Source: Pseudomonadota bacterium (lineage in GTDB: Bacteria; Pseudomonadota; Gammaproteobacteria; Xanthomonadales; Xanthomonadaceae). Taken from it: a stretch of 64,000 nucleotides of DNA. Shown one piece after another: positions 17,163-26,223 of the stretch. The notes under the pieces were generated by a model. That model did no database searches, was not told the DNA's origin, and saw nothing but the letters and a program-made list of their open reading frames with translations. Each line of letters opens with the position of its first letter. Positions within the stretch are counted from its first letter, which is position 1. Where the stretch lies: contig JAFEBV010000020.1 of assembly GCA_018242485.1 (NCBI GenBank), positions 124,001 to 188,000 on the forward strand. The letters run 5' to 3'. Both the position numbers and the translations under genes were made by a program.

Positions 17163-19313
17163 ATGAGCACGGTACGCCTGGAGATCGTCAAACCCGAAGC
17201 CACGCAAAGCATTCCGATGCAGCCGGCGTCGCGGGACATCTGGGACAAGAAGTACCGCCTGAAAACCAAGCGCGGCGAAGCGGTGGACGCCGACATCGAC
17301 GGCACCTACCAGCGCGTGGCGCGCGCGCTCGCCGACGCAGAAGCCACCCCGGAGAAAAAATCCTATTGGTACGAGCGCTTCGTGTGGGCGCTGCGGCGTG
17401 GCGCGATCCCGGCCGGGCGCATCACCTCCAACGCTGGCGCGCTCGCGCACAAGCCGGCGACCTCGACGATCAACTGCACCGTGTCGGGCACCATCGAGGA
17501 CTCGATGGACGGCATCCTCGACAAGGTTCACGAGGCCGGCCTGACGTTGAAAGCCGGCTGCGGCATCGGCTACGAGTTCAGCACCCTGCGCCCGCGCGGC
17601 GCCTATGTGTCCGGTGCCGGCGCGTACACCTCCGGGCCGCTGAGCTTCATGGATATCTACGACAAGATGTGCTTCACGGTGTCCTCGGCCGGCGGCCGTC
17701 GCGGCGCGCAGATGGGTACGTTCGATGTCTGCCATCCGGACGTGCGCGAGTTCATCCGCGTCAAGCGCGAGGATGGCCGCCTGCGTCAGTTCAACCTCTC
17801 GCTGCTGGTCACCGACGGCTTCATGGAAGCCGTGCAGGCCGACGGCGACTGGCCGCTGGTGTTCCCGATCAACCTCAAGGAAAAAGACGAGATCGATCTG
17901 GCCGACGCCGCACATGTGGTCTGGCGCGAATGGCCGACGGCGAAGAACTACGTCACCCGCGACGATGGGCTGGTGGCCTGCAAGATCTACGGCCACGTCA
18001 AGGCGCGGCACCTGTGGGACATGATCATGGTGTCCACCTACGACTTTGCCGAGCCCGGCTTCATCCTCATCGACCGCGTCAACGAGATGAACAACAACTG
18101 GTGGTGCGAGAACATCCGCGCGACCAACCCCTGCGGCGAACAACCCTTGCCGCCCTACGGCGCCTGCCTGCTCGGTTCGGTGAACCTGACGATGTTCGTG
18201 CGCGATGCCTTCGGCCCCGATGCGCGCTTCGACTGGGACGAGTACAAGGAAGTGGTGCGCGTGTTCACCCGCATGCTCGACAACGTGGTCGAGGTCAACG
18301 GCCTGCCCCTGCAGCAGCAGCGCGACGAGATCATGCGCAAGCGCCGCCACGGCATGGGCTTCCTCGGCCTGGGTTCGAGCATGACCATGCTCGGCATGGC
18401 GTATGGCTCGCCCGAGGCGGTCGCCTTCACCGAAGGCGTGTCGCGCGAGATGGCCATCGCCGGCTGGGAGATGGGCCTGGCGCTGGCGCAGGAGAAAGGC
18501 CCGGCGCCGATCATGGACGAGGAGTTCACGGTCACCGCGCAGATGCTGCGGCAGCGCCCGGAGATGAAGAAGGACGGCTGGAAACCCGGCAAGAAGATCG
18601 CCGGGCGAGTGCTGCACGCGAAGTATTCGCGCTACATGCAGCGGGTGGCCGAAGTCGCGCCCGAACTGGTGCGGCAACTGGCCGAAACCGGCAGCCGCTT
18701 CACCCACCATTCCTCGATCGCGCCCACCGGCACGATCTCGCTGTCGCTGGCCAACAACGCATCCAACGGCATCGAGCCCAGCTTCGCCCACCACTATTCG
18801 CGCAACGTCATCCGCGAAGGCAAGAAGAGCAAGGAAAAGGTCGAGGTGTACAGCTACGAGCTGCTCGCCTACCGCACCCTGGTCAACCCGAAGGCGATGC
18901 CGTTCTCCGAGGATCCGGAAGCGAAGCTGCCCGACTACTTCCGCTCCGCCGACGACATCAGCCCGACCGAGCACGTGGACATCCAGGCCGCCGCGCAGAA
19001 GTGGGTGGACTCGTCCATTTCCAAGACCGCCAACGTTCCCACCGACTACCCCTACGCCGACTTCAAGGACATCTACACCTACGCGTGGAAGCAGGGCCTG
19101 AAGGGCTGCACCACCTTCCGCTTCAACCCGGCCGCCTTCCAGGGCGTGCTGGTGAAGGAAGCCGATCTGGAGAACACCACCTATCGTTTCGAACTCGAAG
19201 ACGGCACCACGATCGAAGCCAAGGGCAACGAGGAAATCGAATACGATGGCGAGACGCACACCGCCGCCAACCTGTTCGATGCGCTGAAAGAAGGGTACTA
19301 CGGCAAGTTCTGA
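17163..19313 (+). CDS. nrdJ: Adenosylcobalamin-dependent ribonucleotide reductase, catalytic part (NrdJa)
   Basis: Class II ribonucleotide reductase, 716 aa, reducing ribonucleotides to deoxyribonucleotides with coenzyme B12 and no need for oxygen. The segment NPCGEQPLPPYGACLLGSVN (about residue 323) carries the active-site Cys and Glu. SSAGGRRGAQMG and TGTISLSLANNASNGIEP are further family motifs. The start ATG at 17163 follows an AGGAAG ribosome binding site. The C-terminal redox and TSCPD part is not in this protein but in the separate gene at 20087, the split seen in pseudomonads and xanthomonads. Confidence 0.93.
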   Translation: MSTVRLEIVKPEATQSIPMQPASRDIWDKKYRLKTKRGEAVDADIDGTYQRVARALADAEATPEKKSYWYERFVWALRRGAIPAGRITSNAGALAHKPATSTINCTVSGTIEDSMDGILDKVHEAGLTLKAGCGIGYEFSTLRPRGAYVSGAGAYTSGPLSFMDIYDKMCFTVSSAGGRRGAQMGTFDVCHPDVREFIRVKREDGRLRQFNLSLLVTDGFMEAVQADGDWPLVFPINLKEKDEIDLADAAHVVWREWPTAKNYVTRDDGLVACKIYGHVKARHLWDMIMVSTYDFAEPGFILIDRVNEMNNNWWCENIRATNPCGEQPLPPYGACLLGSVNLTMFVRDAFGPDARFDWDEYKEVVRVFTRMLDNVVEVNGLPLQQQRDEIMRKRRHGMGFLGLGSSMTMLGMAYGSPEAVAFTEGVSREMAIAGWEMGLALAQEKGPAPIMDEEFTVTAQMLRQRPEMKKDGWKPGKKIAGRVLHAKYSRYMQRVAEVAPELVRQLAETGSRFTHHSSIAPTGTISLSLANNASNGIEPSFAHHYSRNVIREGKKSKEKVEVYSYELLAYRTLVNPKAMPFSEDPEAKLPDYFRSADDISPTEHVDIQAAAQKWVDSSISKTANVPTDYPYADFKDIYTYAWKQGLKGCTTFRFNPAAFQGVLVKEADLENTTYRFELEDGTTIEAKGNEEIEYDGETHTAANLFDALKEGYYGKF

Positions 19314-19450
19314 CGGGTCTGACGCGGGTGGATGGAAGGCTCACGGCGCGTTCCGACGAGTTGATTGCACGAACGGGAAGACTCGCCACGCGGCAGGGCG
19401 ATGAAGACAAGGCATTGCAGGCAACCCCCGATACCGACGAGGAGAGCGAC

Positions 19451-19852
19451 ATGGGCAAGACCGATGACGTGAAAGCGACGGTGATGGACGCGGTGGGCAC
19501 GGCTGGCGAGAAAGCCCAGGCCGTGATCGCCGAGGTCAAGCAGGCTGCCGGCGTGGCGGCGGAAAAAGTAAAGGCTCGCGCGGCCGATGTCGGCGAGAAG
19601 GTCCGCGCCGGTGCCAAGGCGGTGCGCAAGGCGGTCGGCGACAAGGTCGAACAGGCGCGCCAGCGCGTGGCGGCGGCGAAGAAGGCCGCGGCGAAAAAAC
19701 CGGCCGCGAAGAAGGCTGCTGGCACGAAGTCAGCGCCGAAGGTCGCGGCGAAGCCTGCCGCGAAGAAGACTCCGGCGGCGAAGAAAGCCGTCAAGAAAGC
19801 CGTGAAGAAAGTGGCGAAAAAGGCAGTGAAAGCAGCCGCAAAAAAGAAGTAA
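19451..19852 (+). CDS. Histone H1-like Lys/Ala-rich protein
   Basis: This 133-aa protein lies between nrdJa and nrdJb and is preceded by a strong GAGGAGAG ribosome binding site. The first half (about residues 1–65) is an amphipathic Ala/Lys/Glu/Val helix region with repeats like AGEKAQAVIAEVKQAAG. The second half is almost pure Lys, Ala and Pro with AAKK and KKAVKK repeats, as in the DNA-binding tails of eukaryotic histone H1 and bacterial AlgP- or HctB-like proteins. It probably binds nucleic acid without sequence preference. Its link to nucleotide reduction is unclear. Confidence 0.75.
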   Translation: MGKTDDVKATVMDAVGTAGEKAQAVIAEVKQAAGVAAEKVKARAADVGEKVRAGAKAVRKAVGDKVEQARQRVAAAKKAAAKKPAAKKAAGTKSAPKVAAKPAAKKTPAAKKAVKKAVKKVAKKAVKAAAKKK

Positions 19853-19868
19853 GCAACATGTTTGGCAC

Positions 19869-19980
19869 TTGCTCGTCGTTCCCGCGCAAGCGGGGACCCA
19901 GCGACTTTCAGGGTGCCCGCAACTACCAGCATCGAACAACAAAGACTCTGGGTTCCCGCCTGCGCGGGAACGACGAGCAA
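19869..19980. repeat. Inverted pair of palindromic repeats with 20-bp perfect arms
   Basis: The arm at 19869–19888 is the exact reverse complement of 19961–19980. Each arm starts a REP-like unit of the form GTCGTTCCCGCGCAAGCGGGGACCCAG, in opposite orientation, separated by about 45 nt. The pair lies between the H1-like gene and nrdJb and could form a cruciform or a stable RNA hairpin that separates the two genes' expression. Confidence 0.8.
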
Positions 19981-20086
19981 CGACGATAAGCAAGAAACCA
20001 AGCAACCAGACAACACCGGCGGTCACCCCACGCCCGCCCTCCATTCCCCATTGCAACACCGCAAGCGCGGCAGGAGCAGCACCTTA

Positions 20087-20929
20087 ATGACCATCAAGAT
20101 CGGCAAGAAAATCAGCGGCTACAGCGTCGTCAAGCCGGAAGACAAGGCCGCGGCGGCGGCGCCGGTCGTCGAGCCCATCGACGAGGCGGCGGGCATCGCG
20201 CCCATCGGCATGGCCATGGCCGAGGTCATCCAGTTGCACGAGCGCGTCGAGCGCCCCGAGGTGCTGGTCGGTTCCACCTACAAGATCAAGTCGCCGCTGG
20301 TCGAGCACGCGATGTACGTGACCATCAACGACATCGTGCTCAATTACGGCACCGAGCACGAGCAGCGCCGTCCGTTCGAGGTGTTCATCAACTCCAAGTC
20401 GATGGACCACTTCCAGTGGATCGTCGCCCTCACCCGCATCATGTCCGCGGTGTTCCGCAAGGGCGGCGACGTGACCTTCCTCGTGGAGGAGATGAAGGCC
20501 GTGTTCGACCCGCGCGGCGGCTATTTCAAGGCCGGCGGCGTGTACATGCCCTCGATCGTGGCTGAGATCGGCGCGGTGGTGGAAGAACACCTCAAGTCGA
20601 TCGGGATGATCGTCAGCGAGGACCTGTCCGAGGCGCAGCGCCGCCTGATCGCCGAAAAGCGCGCCGCCTACGAGGCCCGCGCAAAAAAAAACTCTGAAAA
20701 TCAGCCCCTGAGCGACACCCCGAGCGGGATTGCCGCCGCCGGCGAGATGGGCGGGGCGATGGTCGTGTCCGCCCAATCGGGTAACGGCGATGGCGTGCGC
20801 GTCACCGGCGAGGGCACGAGTTTCCCGCCCAGCGCGGCGATGTGCCACAAGTGCAGCACCAAGGCGGTGGTGATACTCGATGGCTGCGCAACCTGTCTGA
20901 ATTGCGGGTATTCCAAGTGTGGTGGCTAG
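20087..20929 (+). CDS. Ribonucleotide reductase class II, C-terminal subunit (NrdJb)
   Basis: This 280-aa partner of NrdJa holds the TSCPD-type domain (about residues 60–185; VGSTYKIKSPLVEHAMYVTI is characteristic) and a C-terminal tail with CHKC and CATCLNCGYSKC. The tail cysteines probably relay reducing power to the catalytic subunit. Start ATG 20087 follows AGGAG at 20072–20076. The gene is complete: its stop codon at 20927–20929 lies about 8 nt before the first inverted repeat of the accessory island, so the element has inserted behind it without visibly damaging it. Confidence 0.85.
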   Translation: MTIKIGKKISGYSVVKPEDKAAAAAPVVEPIDEAAGIAPIGMAMAEVIQLHERVERPEVLVGSTYKIKSPLVEHAMYVTINDIVLNYGTEHEQRRPFEVFINSKSMDHFQWIVALTRIMSAVFRKGGDVTFLVEEMKAVFDPRGGYFKAGGVYMPSIVAEIGAVVEEHLKSIGMIVSEDLSEAQRRLIAEKRAAYEARAKKNSENQPLSDTPSGIAAAGEMGGAMVVSAQSGNGDGVRVTGEGTSFPPSAAMCHKCSTKAVVILDGCATCLNCGYSKCGG

Positions 20930-20936
20930 CGCTTAG

Positions 20937-21001
20937 TGGATACTTGTTTCACGCTTGTGAGGGTCATGCTCTGTAGGTAACCAACTCTCCAAGTATCCAT
21001 G
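20937..21001. repeat. Left-end inverted repeat, candidate recombination site
   Basis: TGGATACTTG at 20937–20946 is the exact inverse of CAAGTATCCA at 20990–20999, with 43 bp between. The right arm extends to AAGTATCCATG, repeated directly at 49362–49372. Paired inverted arms next to recombinase genes are what a tyrosine-recombinase attachment site would look like. The same 9-bp core, GGATACTTG, also occurs once inside the third recombinase gene (24096–24104), so chance is possible. Confidence 0.45.
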
Positions 21002-21031
21002 TCTTAGATTCTCCTGTTGTCACTGCACCAA

Positions 21032-21058
21032 GGGCCTCCATCGCGAGGCCCTTTTTTC
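21032..21058 (+). terminator. Rho-independent terminator
   Basis: GGGCCTC at 21032–21038 pairs with GAGGCCC at 21045–21051 around a 6-nt loop, and a T-run follows. It could end nrdJb transcription or insulate the recombinase genes that start 150 nt later. Confidence 0.8.
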
Positions 21059-21207
21059 TTGACAATGATTTTGCGGAGTAGCAATTGTTCGCGTCGCGAC
21101 AAGAGTTTCGATGGAGGGCAGGCCAGAACTCAGCATCGAGATTACAAGTGAAACCTTGTGGCGACTGCGGTCTATTCCAGATCATTTGCCAAGCGAAGAA
21201 ATGAGTG

Positions 21208-22446
21208 ATGACTACAGACCCGCTTCAATTTCGTGTGTTGCCGTTTTCGCTAGGCGGACTAGCAACACGCCATCTGATAGTTGACCGAACGACCTATGCC
21301 CCTTCAATCCTCGGATCAGTCTACGAAGCACACCTTGCCGCGAAGAGCGACTCCCCATATACCCGTTTCAACTCTCTAAGAAGTATTTCGGAGCTCCTGA
21401 CGTGGGCTCGATCGGCCGGAGTTGAGATCGAGGTCGAATTTCTCTCTGGGTCTTGCCTCACAAGCACGCAAGTGGGCGCCTTTTTGGAATGGTTAAGGAC
21501 CTCGATTCTTCGATGCGAGAGCAGCCCTCTTAGCGTCAACGCTCGAAAGCACTTGAATCGCACGATTTACGATGCAAGAGGGTTGGAGGCCTTTTGTATC
21601 AGGCAATATCGAGCCTCCAATCTCACCGTTTCAGAATCCCTAGTGCAGCTTCAAGGCCTGATCAATTTCCAGGTGGCACTTTGGGCAGACTCAACGGTAA
21701 AAGTGCGAAAGAAGGCGCTTGCACCCGACCTTCTAGATAAAGAAATCGCGACGATAGAGGCTTACCTCGACCCCAAGGTCAGGTGTGCGACTGTCGGACC
21801 GCAGATTGCTGCGAGGGACTACCTGATCTGGCGATTGACGATCGAATTCGGCGTCCGTATCGGGGAGGTCTTGGCACTTCGCATTCAAGACTGTCCTTCG
21901 AGAGGAAAACCTTATTTTCAAATCGTTCGAATCGACGAACGAGATAGTCAATTCGATCCCCGCCATCCGTATGCGCCGCGCCCCAAGACTCTTTCCAGGG
22001 AGCTGGGGTTTGTGTTGAGCAACACCCGGTTTCCCGGATTGTCTCTTGATTACATTTCGCAGCACCGATTCAAGATGATCGAGCTTCGTGGAAGGATGAT
22101 CAAGAAATTCAACGTCGGGCATGATTTTCTAATCGTCGCACAAGGTGGCGAGCCACTTTCCCTAAGTTCCACTAAGCGCATTGCGGCCGAAATCCGGAAG
22201 CACACAGGTATTGACTTCCACTGGCACCTGGCCCGCCACGCTTTCTTCAATCGGGCCATGGAAGGGGTCCGTCGAGCGCGTGATAGAGACGACGAAATCG
22301 CTCGGCGTGCCGATCTTTGCTTTTGGGGAGGGTGGGAACGAGAGAGCAGCCTAGATATCTACACGAGACGCATTAGGAGAGATGCGATGCGCCAGGGGCT
22401 GGCCATCTGGCAACTCGGAGAAAACACGTGGGGGGCCCTAAATTGA
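21208..22446 (+). CDS. Tyrosine recombinase, first of the module
   Basis: A phage-integrase-type recombinase of about 412 aa. The C-terminal catalytic domain shows the first Arg in FGVRIGEVLALR (about residue 217), then HLARHAFF giving the HxxR motif (about residue 350), a Trp in WGGWERESS at the position usually held by the second His, and the nucleophilic Tyr in LDIYTRR (about residue 392). All expected catalytic positions are therefore filled. The ATG at 21208 (or GTG 21205) is used. Lower-GC codon use differs from the host genes. It overlaps the next gene by about 19 nt if that gene starts at GTG 22428. Confidence 0.85.
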   Translation: MTTDPLQFRVLPFSLGGLATRHLIVDRTTYAPSILGSVYEAHLAAKSDSPYTRFNSLRSISELLTWARSAGVEIEVEFLSGSCLTSTQVGAFLEWLRTSILRCESSPLSVNARKHLNRTIYDARGLEAFCIRQYRASNLTVSESLVQLQGLINFQVALWADSTVKVRKKALAPDLLDKEIATIEAYLDPKVRCATVGPQIAARDYLIWRLTIEFGVRIGEVLALRIQDCPSRGKPYFQIVRIDERDSQFDPRHPYAPRPKTLSRELGFVLSNTRFPGLSLDYISQHRFKMIELRGRMIKKFNVGHDFLIVAQGGEPLSLSSTKRIAAEIRKHTGIDFHWHLARHAFFNRAMEGVRRARDRDDEIARRADLCFWGGWERESSLDIYTRRIRRDAMRQGLAIWQLGENTWGALN

Positions 22447-23990
22447 AGTTCGACTCTTCCAGCAATCTTTGGCGCGACGATCATGGTGGTCAATTCATCT
22501 TGTGCGAGTTCGAGCCCGAGCGTCCCGTCCTGATCAGTGTTAGCGAGGATGAATGGCGCGCCACCTATGCCGGCAACGATTGTCGAATCGATTGGAAGAG
22601 ACTCGATTTGCCAGACTGCCTGGCCGCCCCTCTTAAGGACCTACTGAAGATTAGCTTCCGAAAGCAGGCGGCGTCGTCTTTGGCTTCCTTGGATTGGACG
22701 TTGAGAGACTTCATCCAAGCTTGCCATTCCGCTGACGTGGATTTCTCCGGTGGATTCCGGGCTATTGGCGCGGCTCAATGGCGTCTTGTATGGAAGCGCA
22801 TGCACTCTTACCCCCGAACTCGAATTCGGGAGATTTATCGTCAATTGGCAAATCGAACGCTCGGTGGAGCAAGCCAATTGATCGCGGCCGAAATGAAGGG
22901 GTGGAAAGCGCGCAACGAGGTTAAGACGTTGCGACACGTCCTCGAATGGGACACAAAGCGAGGGGCTTTGACAACCGCCGAACTCGAAGTTGTGCGACGG
23001 GAATTACGTGAAGCAAGTCGCCCAGAAAGCATAAGGGACAAGGCGGTGAGGCTGTTCACCTGGACGATGTTGGAGACTCTCAAGCGCCCAACCCAAATAC
23101 TGTCCATGAGTTCAACCGCTCTCACCGTGGTCGGCGGCAAGCCCGCCGACCAAATCGAGTGCTTCTTCCTGAGTATTCCGCCGGCAAAGGCCCAAGCAGG
23201 ACTGCCGGATGCCCTATGGTCCATCAGTCATGAGCTTGGCGTTGCGCTGAGTTCGCTCTCTTCACACACGTCGATATCCAAGCTACGTAAGAAGACAGGA
23301 AAGTTTTTTGTATTCCCATCCCAACGAGGCGAGTCGGTGGCTTCAAGTCGTGGCCGCACATCTACTGCAGTTGCAGGCTCGCAGGTCGCAGAATGGGCAA
23401 GGGAAAGACGGATCGTGAGTCCTCGAACGAAATTCGTGCTGCACCTGAAGCCCACGAGGCTACGCCATTCCGGTGCTACTGCGATGGCCATCCAAGGGTT
23501 GCCCAGACAGGTCATTCAAGATGTGCTGGAACAAGATCACCCGTCATCCGCAGACGCGTACATTAAGGCCGTCGGTTCGGATCTCTTCCCCGCCATTGAG
23601 AAGGCAAGCGAGAGAGGGCTTGGAAAGATCTTTGAAGAGCTATCGGATAGCTTCTTCTTCAAGGGTTCGATAGGCGAAATTCAGTCCAAGGGAAAGGTAG
23701 TTATCCCACTCGTGCTTCTTGATTCCACCCCGGCGATTGTTGGGAACTGCCGAAGTGGAGACCCCTGCGCCCGGCACCCATTTTGGTCATGTTACGACGG
23801 TTGCCCTCACTTCCTGGCTTGGAAGGAATTCGACCATCGGACCTCCCTTGCCTTTGTGGAGGCCGAGCTATCTCGTTGGAGCAAGGCGGAAGGGAGCAAG
23901 GAGCGAAGCAAGTTATTCAAAGATTTCGAGAGAACGGCTGCCGCGATACGGAATGTGATCGGGCAAATTGAGGACCTCGACGGTGAATAA
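22428..23990 (+). CDS. Tyrosine recombinase-like protein, second of the module
   Basis: About 520 aa. The C-terminal half resembles a tyrosine recombinase: an Arg in TLKRPTQIL (about residue 223), TRLRHSGATAMA (about residue 346) and then DHPSSADAYIKA with the second His and a Tyr. In the HxxR motif the His is replaced by Thr (T-R-L-R-H), so activity may be altered. After the catalytic part comes a Cys/His-rich segment, CRSGDPCARHPFWSCYDGC (about residue 443), likely a zinc site. The start may be GTG 22428 or TTG 22443, the latter touching the previous stop. The stop overlaps the next start. Confidence 0.75.
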   Translation: MGGPKLKFDSSSNLWRDDHGGQFILCEFEPERPVLISVSEDEWRATYAGNDCRIDWKRLDLPDCLAAPLKDLLKISFRKQAASSLASLDWTLRDFIQACHSADVDFSGGFRAIGAAQWRLVWKRMHSYPRTRIREIYRQLANRTLGGASQLIAAEMKGWKARNEVKTLRHVLEWDTKRGALTTAELEVVRRELREASRPESIRDKAVRLFTWTMLETLKRPTQILSMSSTALTVVGGKPADQIECFFLSIPPAKAQAGLPDALWSISHELGVALSSLSSHTSISKLRKKTGKFFVFPSQRGESVASSRGRTSTAVAGSQVAEWARERRIVSPRTKFVLHLKPTRLRHSGATAMAIQGLPRQVIQDVLEQDHPSSADAYIKAVGSDLFPAIEKASERGLGKIFEELSDSFFFKGSIGEIQSKGKVVIPLVLLDSTPAIVGNCRSGDPCARHPFWSCYDGCPHFLAWKEFDHRTSLAFVEAELSRWSKAEGSKERSKLFKDFERTAAAIRNVIGQIEDLDGE

Positions 23991-26184
23991 GAAACTGATC
24001 TCGGAAGCGCTCGCCAATATGAGTGACAAGAGCGCCTTGAGTGAGCTATCCGAAGTGCTAGCGGCGGAGCTTCCAGAAGCCGTTGACTTCGTAACGGATA
24101 CTTGGGAAGTCATTGGTTGGGTCAAGCGAATCGGGACGAAGCGATCGGAGAAGCTCCATTTTGGAAAGATTCGGCAGCCGGAAATGCGAAACCTTGCCAA
24201 GATTTGGGTTCTTCATGGACGCATGGAGGCTGCAATCGGGGCGGGGTCGGCTCGACAGCGTATTGATGCCGCTTCCGCTCTGTCGTCGCAATTGTCGATC
24301 GAACGTATCTGTTCGGTAACAACGGACCACTTCCATGACGCACAACGTTGGCTCTCGAATAGCTTTGGCAAAGGCACTGCCTTTCGGACATCTTCATCCC
24401 TCGCACAACTATCGCGCTGGTTGGGCAGGATATTGGGGAAGCCACTGGACTTCCGGTCAACTCTGGTAAATCCGTGCGCACACGGACGAACGGGAACTGA
24501 CCGAGGACGAGAGGCGAAGCGTGTTCCTGACCAGGTGATTGGAGATCTTCTCCAGGCGAGGAATAGGGGCGACCTCCTTCGAAAGGACTCGTACTTTCTA
24601 GACCTAACGATGGTACTTGTCGGCACGGGCTTCAGAATAGCGGAACTGACCCTTCTTCCCTCCAACTGCAAGAGAAAGGAGGACGGCCGATTGCAGATCC
24701 TGCATTTTCCGGAGAAGAATGGCGACCCTATTCCGCGTCCGGTAGCAGACCGTCTCGCAACGGCTGTGGAAGCCGCACTGGACAATCTCAAGGGCATCTC
24801 CGACGATGCGCGAAAAATACTGAGAGCCGCTATAGAGCGCGGCCAGGTAAATTGGCGGCATGTACTACGAGACGTTCGCGCAACTGAATATTTTGTGGCG
24901 AAATGGGCTAGTGATTGGATCAATGACGAGAAAAATTCGTTGTTTCCAACCGATCGAGTATGGTTCAACGCCAAGGGGCGATGGATTGACGCTATCGGCG
25001 CTTTGTTCTCGGCCGAAGGGAACAAGGGCAAGGCTGCGAAGCAACTAGGCATTCCTCGCAACGCCTTCTATCAACTGCTCGAAAAGCAACAGGCAGCAAT
25101 GAGAGGCGAAAGGCGGTTGTCCGGTCGATTGTCTGGCGGCAAACATCGCCAGAGATCAGGGCGACTCAATGCGGACCGGCGCGTCGTTTCGAAAAGGAAA
25201 TTCGAGGTCGAGAACGACGTCCATCTGTCTTCATTTTCCTGTGGCGGCGTGGCTGCCTCGCTACTCAAGCAGGCCACCGATCTTCAGTTGAGTGGGGCTA
25301 CCTTCCCGACACCGAGCCCGAACAGAGAGCTCGAGCGGGAGTTTTCTAGGACATCGACTGCGCTGTTGTTGGACGGCAGCGGTAGGACCGTCTTGTCAGA
25401 GGAGAACGCACTTCTGCTTGTGCCCAGATGCTTCTTATCGGTGAGTAGAGAGCTTAAGTATCGCGACGTCGAATGGGTAGGATGGAGCGAGTACAGTCGA
25501 TGGCTTAGCGGTGAGAAGAGGTCGCACGGCACTGGCAACTTTGAGGACAGCGTCTTTGCCCGACTAGGAATCGTGGACCATAGAACAGGAAAAATTGCGA
25601 AGTTCACGTCACACGACATTCGGCATTGGCTTAACTCGCTGTATCAAGAGGGTGGACTAACAGATGACCAGATCTCGCTCATCTTCAACAGGAAGTCGCC
25701 GCAGCAAACACCTGTATACGATCAGACGCCGCTGAGAACGAGAGTCGAACGTCTGAAACATGCTGTCCGAACCAATCAAGCTGCCGGTGGAGGCGCGACG
25801 GTTTATCAATCCTTGGTCGCGGAGTTCTCCCGCGAAGAGGCCGATCGGTATCTCGAAGCAGCGGTCCGCATGGTCAATCCAATGCCTCATGGAGCGTGCA
25901 CCTTGAATTGGAGCACCGTTCCTTGCCCTCATCATCTGAGTTGTTTCAGTCGCGAAGATGCCAAGGGTGGCTGTTGCGAGCATCTGTTCGTAGATCTAGG
26001 AGATCGAATCCAAATGAAAGAAATTGGTCGACTGGCGCCGGAAGCTGATTTGATGATTGAGGTGCTGGAGTCCCAAGGATTGTCCGACTCTCCTTCCTCG
26101 GAGCACTCCCGGCGGATCGCTAGGAATACGGGCGCCTTGATTGCGCAGAGCAACGTCGACGCATGTGGAAAGGGCCCGACCTAA
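23983..26184 (+). CDS. Large tyrosine recombinase-like protein, third of the module
   Basis: About 733 aa, counted from the GTG at 23983, which has a GAGG ribosome binding site 9 nt upstream and overlaps the previous stop. An Arg lies in VGTGFRIAELTLLP, about residue 215, and HDIRHWLNSL supplies HxxR. The Tyr is in TPVYDQTPL, although this spacing is loose. The middle region is unusually long for a recombinase, and a Cys-rich stretch, PCPHHLSC…GGCCEHLF, lies near residue 645. Size and position match the largest recombinase of Tn554 (TnpB) or GMT-type elements. It probably acts together with the two preceding proteins. Confidence 0.75.
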   Translation: MNKKLISEALANMSDKSALSELSEVLAAELPEAVDFVTDTWEVIGWVKRIGTKRSEKLHFGKIRQPEMRNLAKIWVLHGRMEAAIGAGSARQRIDAASALSSQLSIERICSVTTDHFHDAQRWLSNSFGKGTAFRTSSSLAQLSRWLGRILGKPLDFRSTLVNPCAHGRTGTDRGREAKRVPDQVIGDLLQARNRGDLLRKDSYFLDLTMVLVGTGFRIAELTLLPSNCKRKEDGRLQILHFPEKNGDPIPRPVADRLATAVEAALDNLKGISDDARKILRAAIERGQVNWRHVLRDVRATEYFVAKWASDWINDEKNSLFPTDRVWFNAKGRWIDAIGALFSAEGNKGKAAKQLGIPRNAFYQLLEKQQAAMRGERRLSGRLSGGKHRQRSGRLNADRRVVSKRKFEVENDVHLSSFSCGGVAASLLKQATDLQLSGATFPTPSPNRELEREFSRTSTALLLDGSGRTVLSEENALLLVPRCFLSVSRELKYRDVEWVGWSEYSRWLSGEKRSHGTGNFEDSVFARLGIVDHRTGKIAKFTSHDIRHWLNSLYQEGGLTDDQISLIFNRKSPQQTPVYDQTPLRTRVERLKHAVRTNQAAGGGATVYQSLVAEFSREEADRYLEAAVRMVNPMPHGACTLNWSTVPCPHHLSCFSREDAKGGCCEHLFVDLGDRIQMKEIGRLAPEADLMIEVLESQGLSDSPSSEHSRRIARNTGALIAQSNVDACGKGPT

Positions 26185-26223
26185 CGAAGGCCCCCTCTGG
26201 GATATCCACATTTTGGAGGAACG

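Noticed and set aside
20964..21185. A 73-codon minus-strand open frame at the left island end
   Set aside because: It runs through the terminator and the inverted repeat and has no ribosome binding site; unlikely to be a gene.
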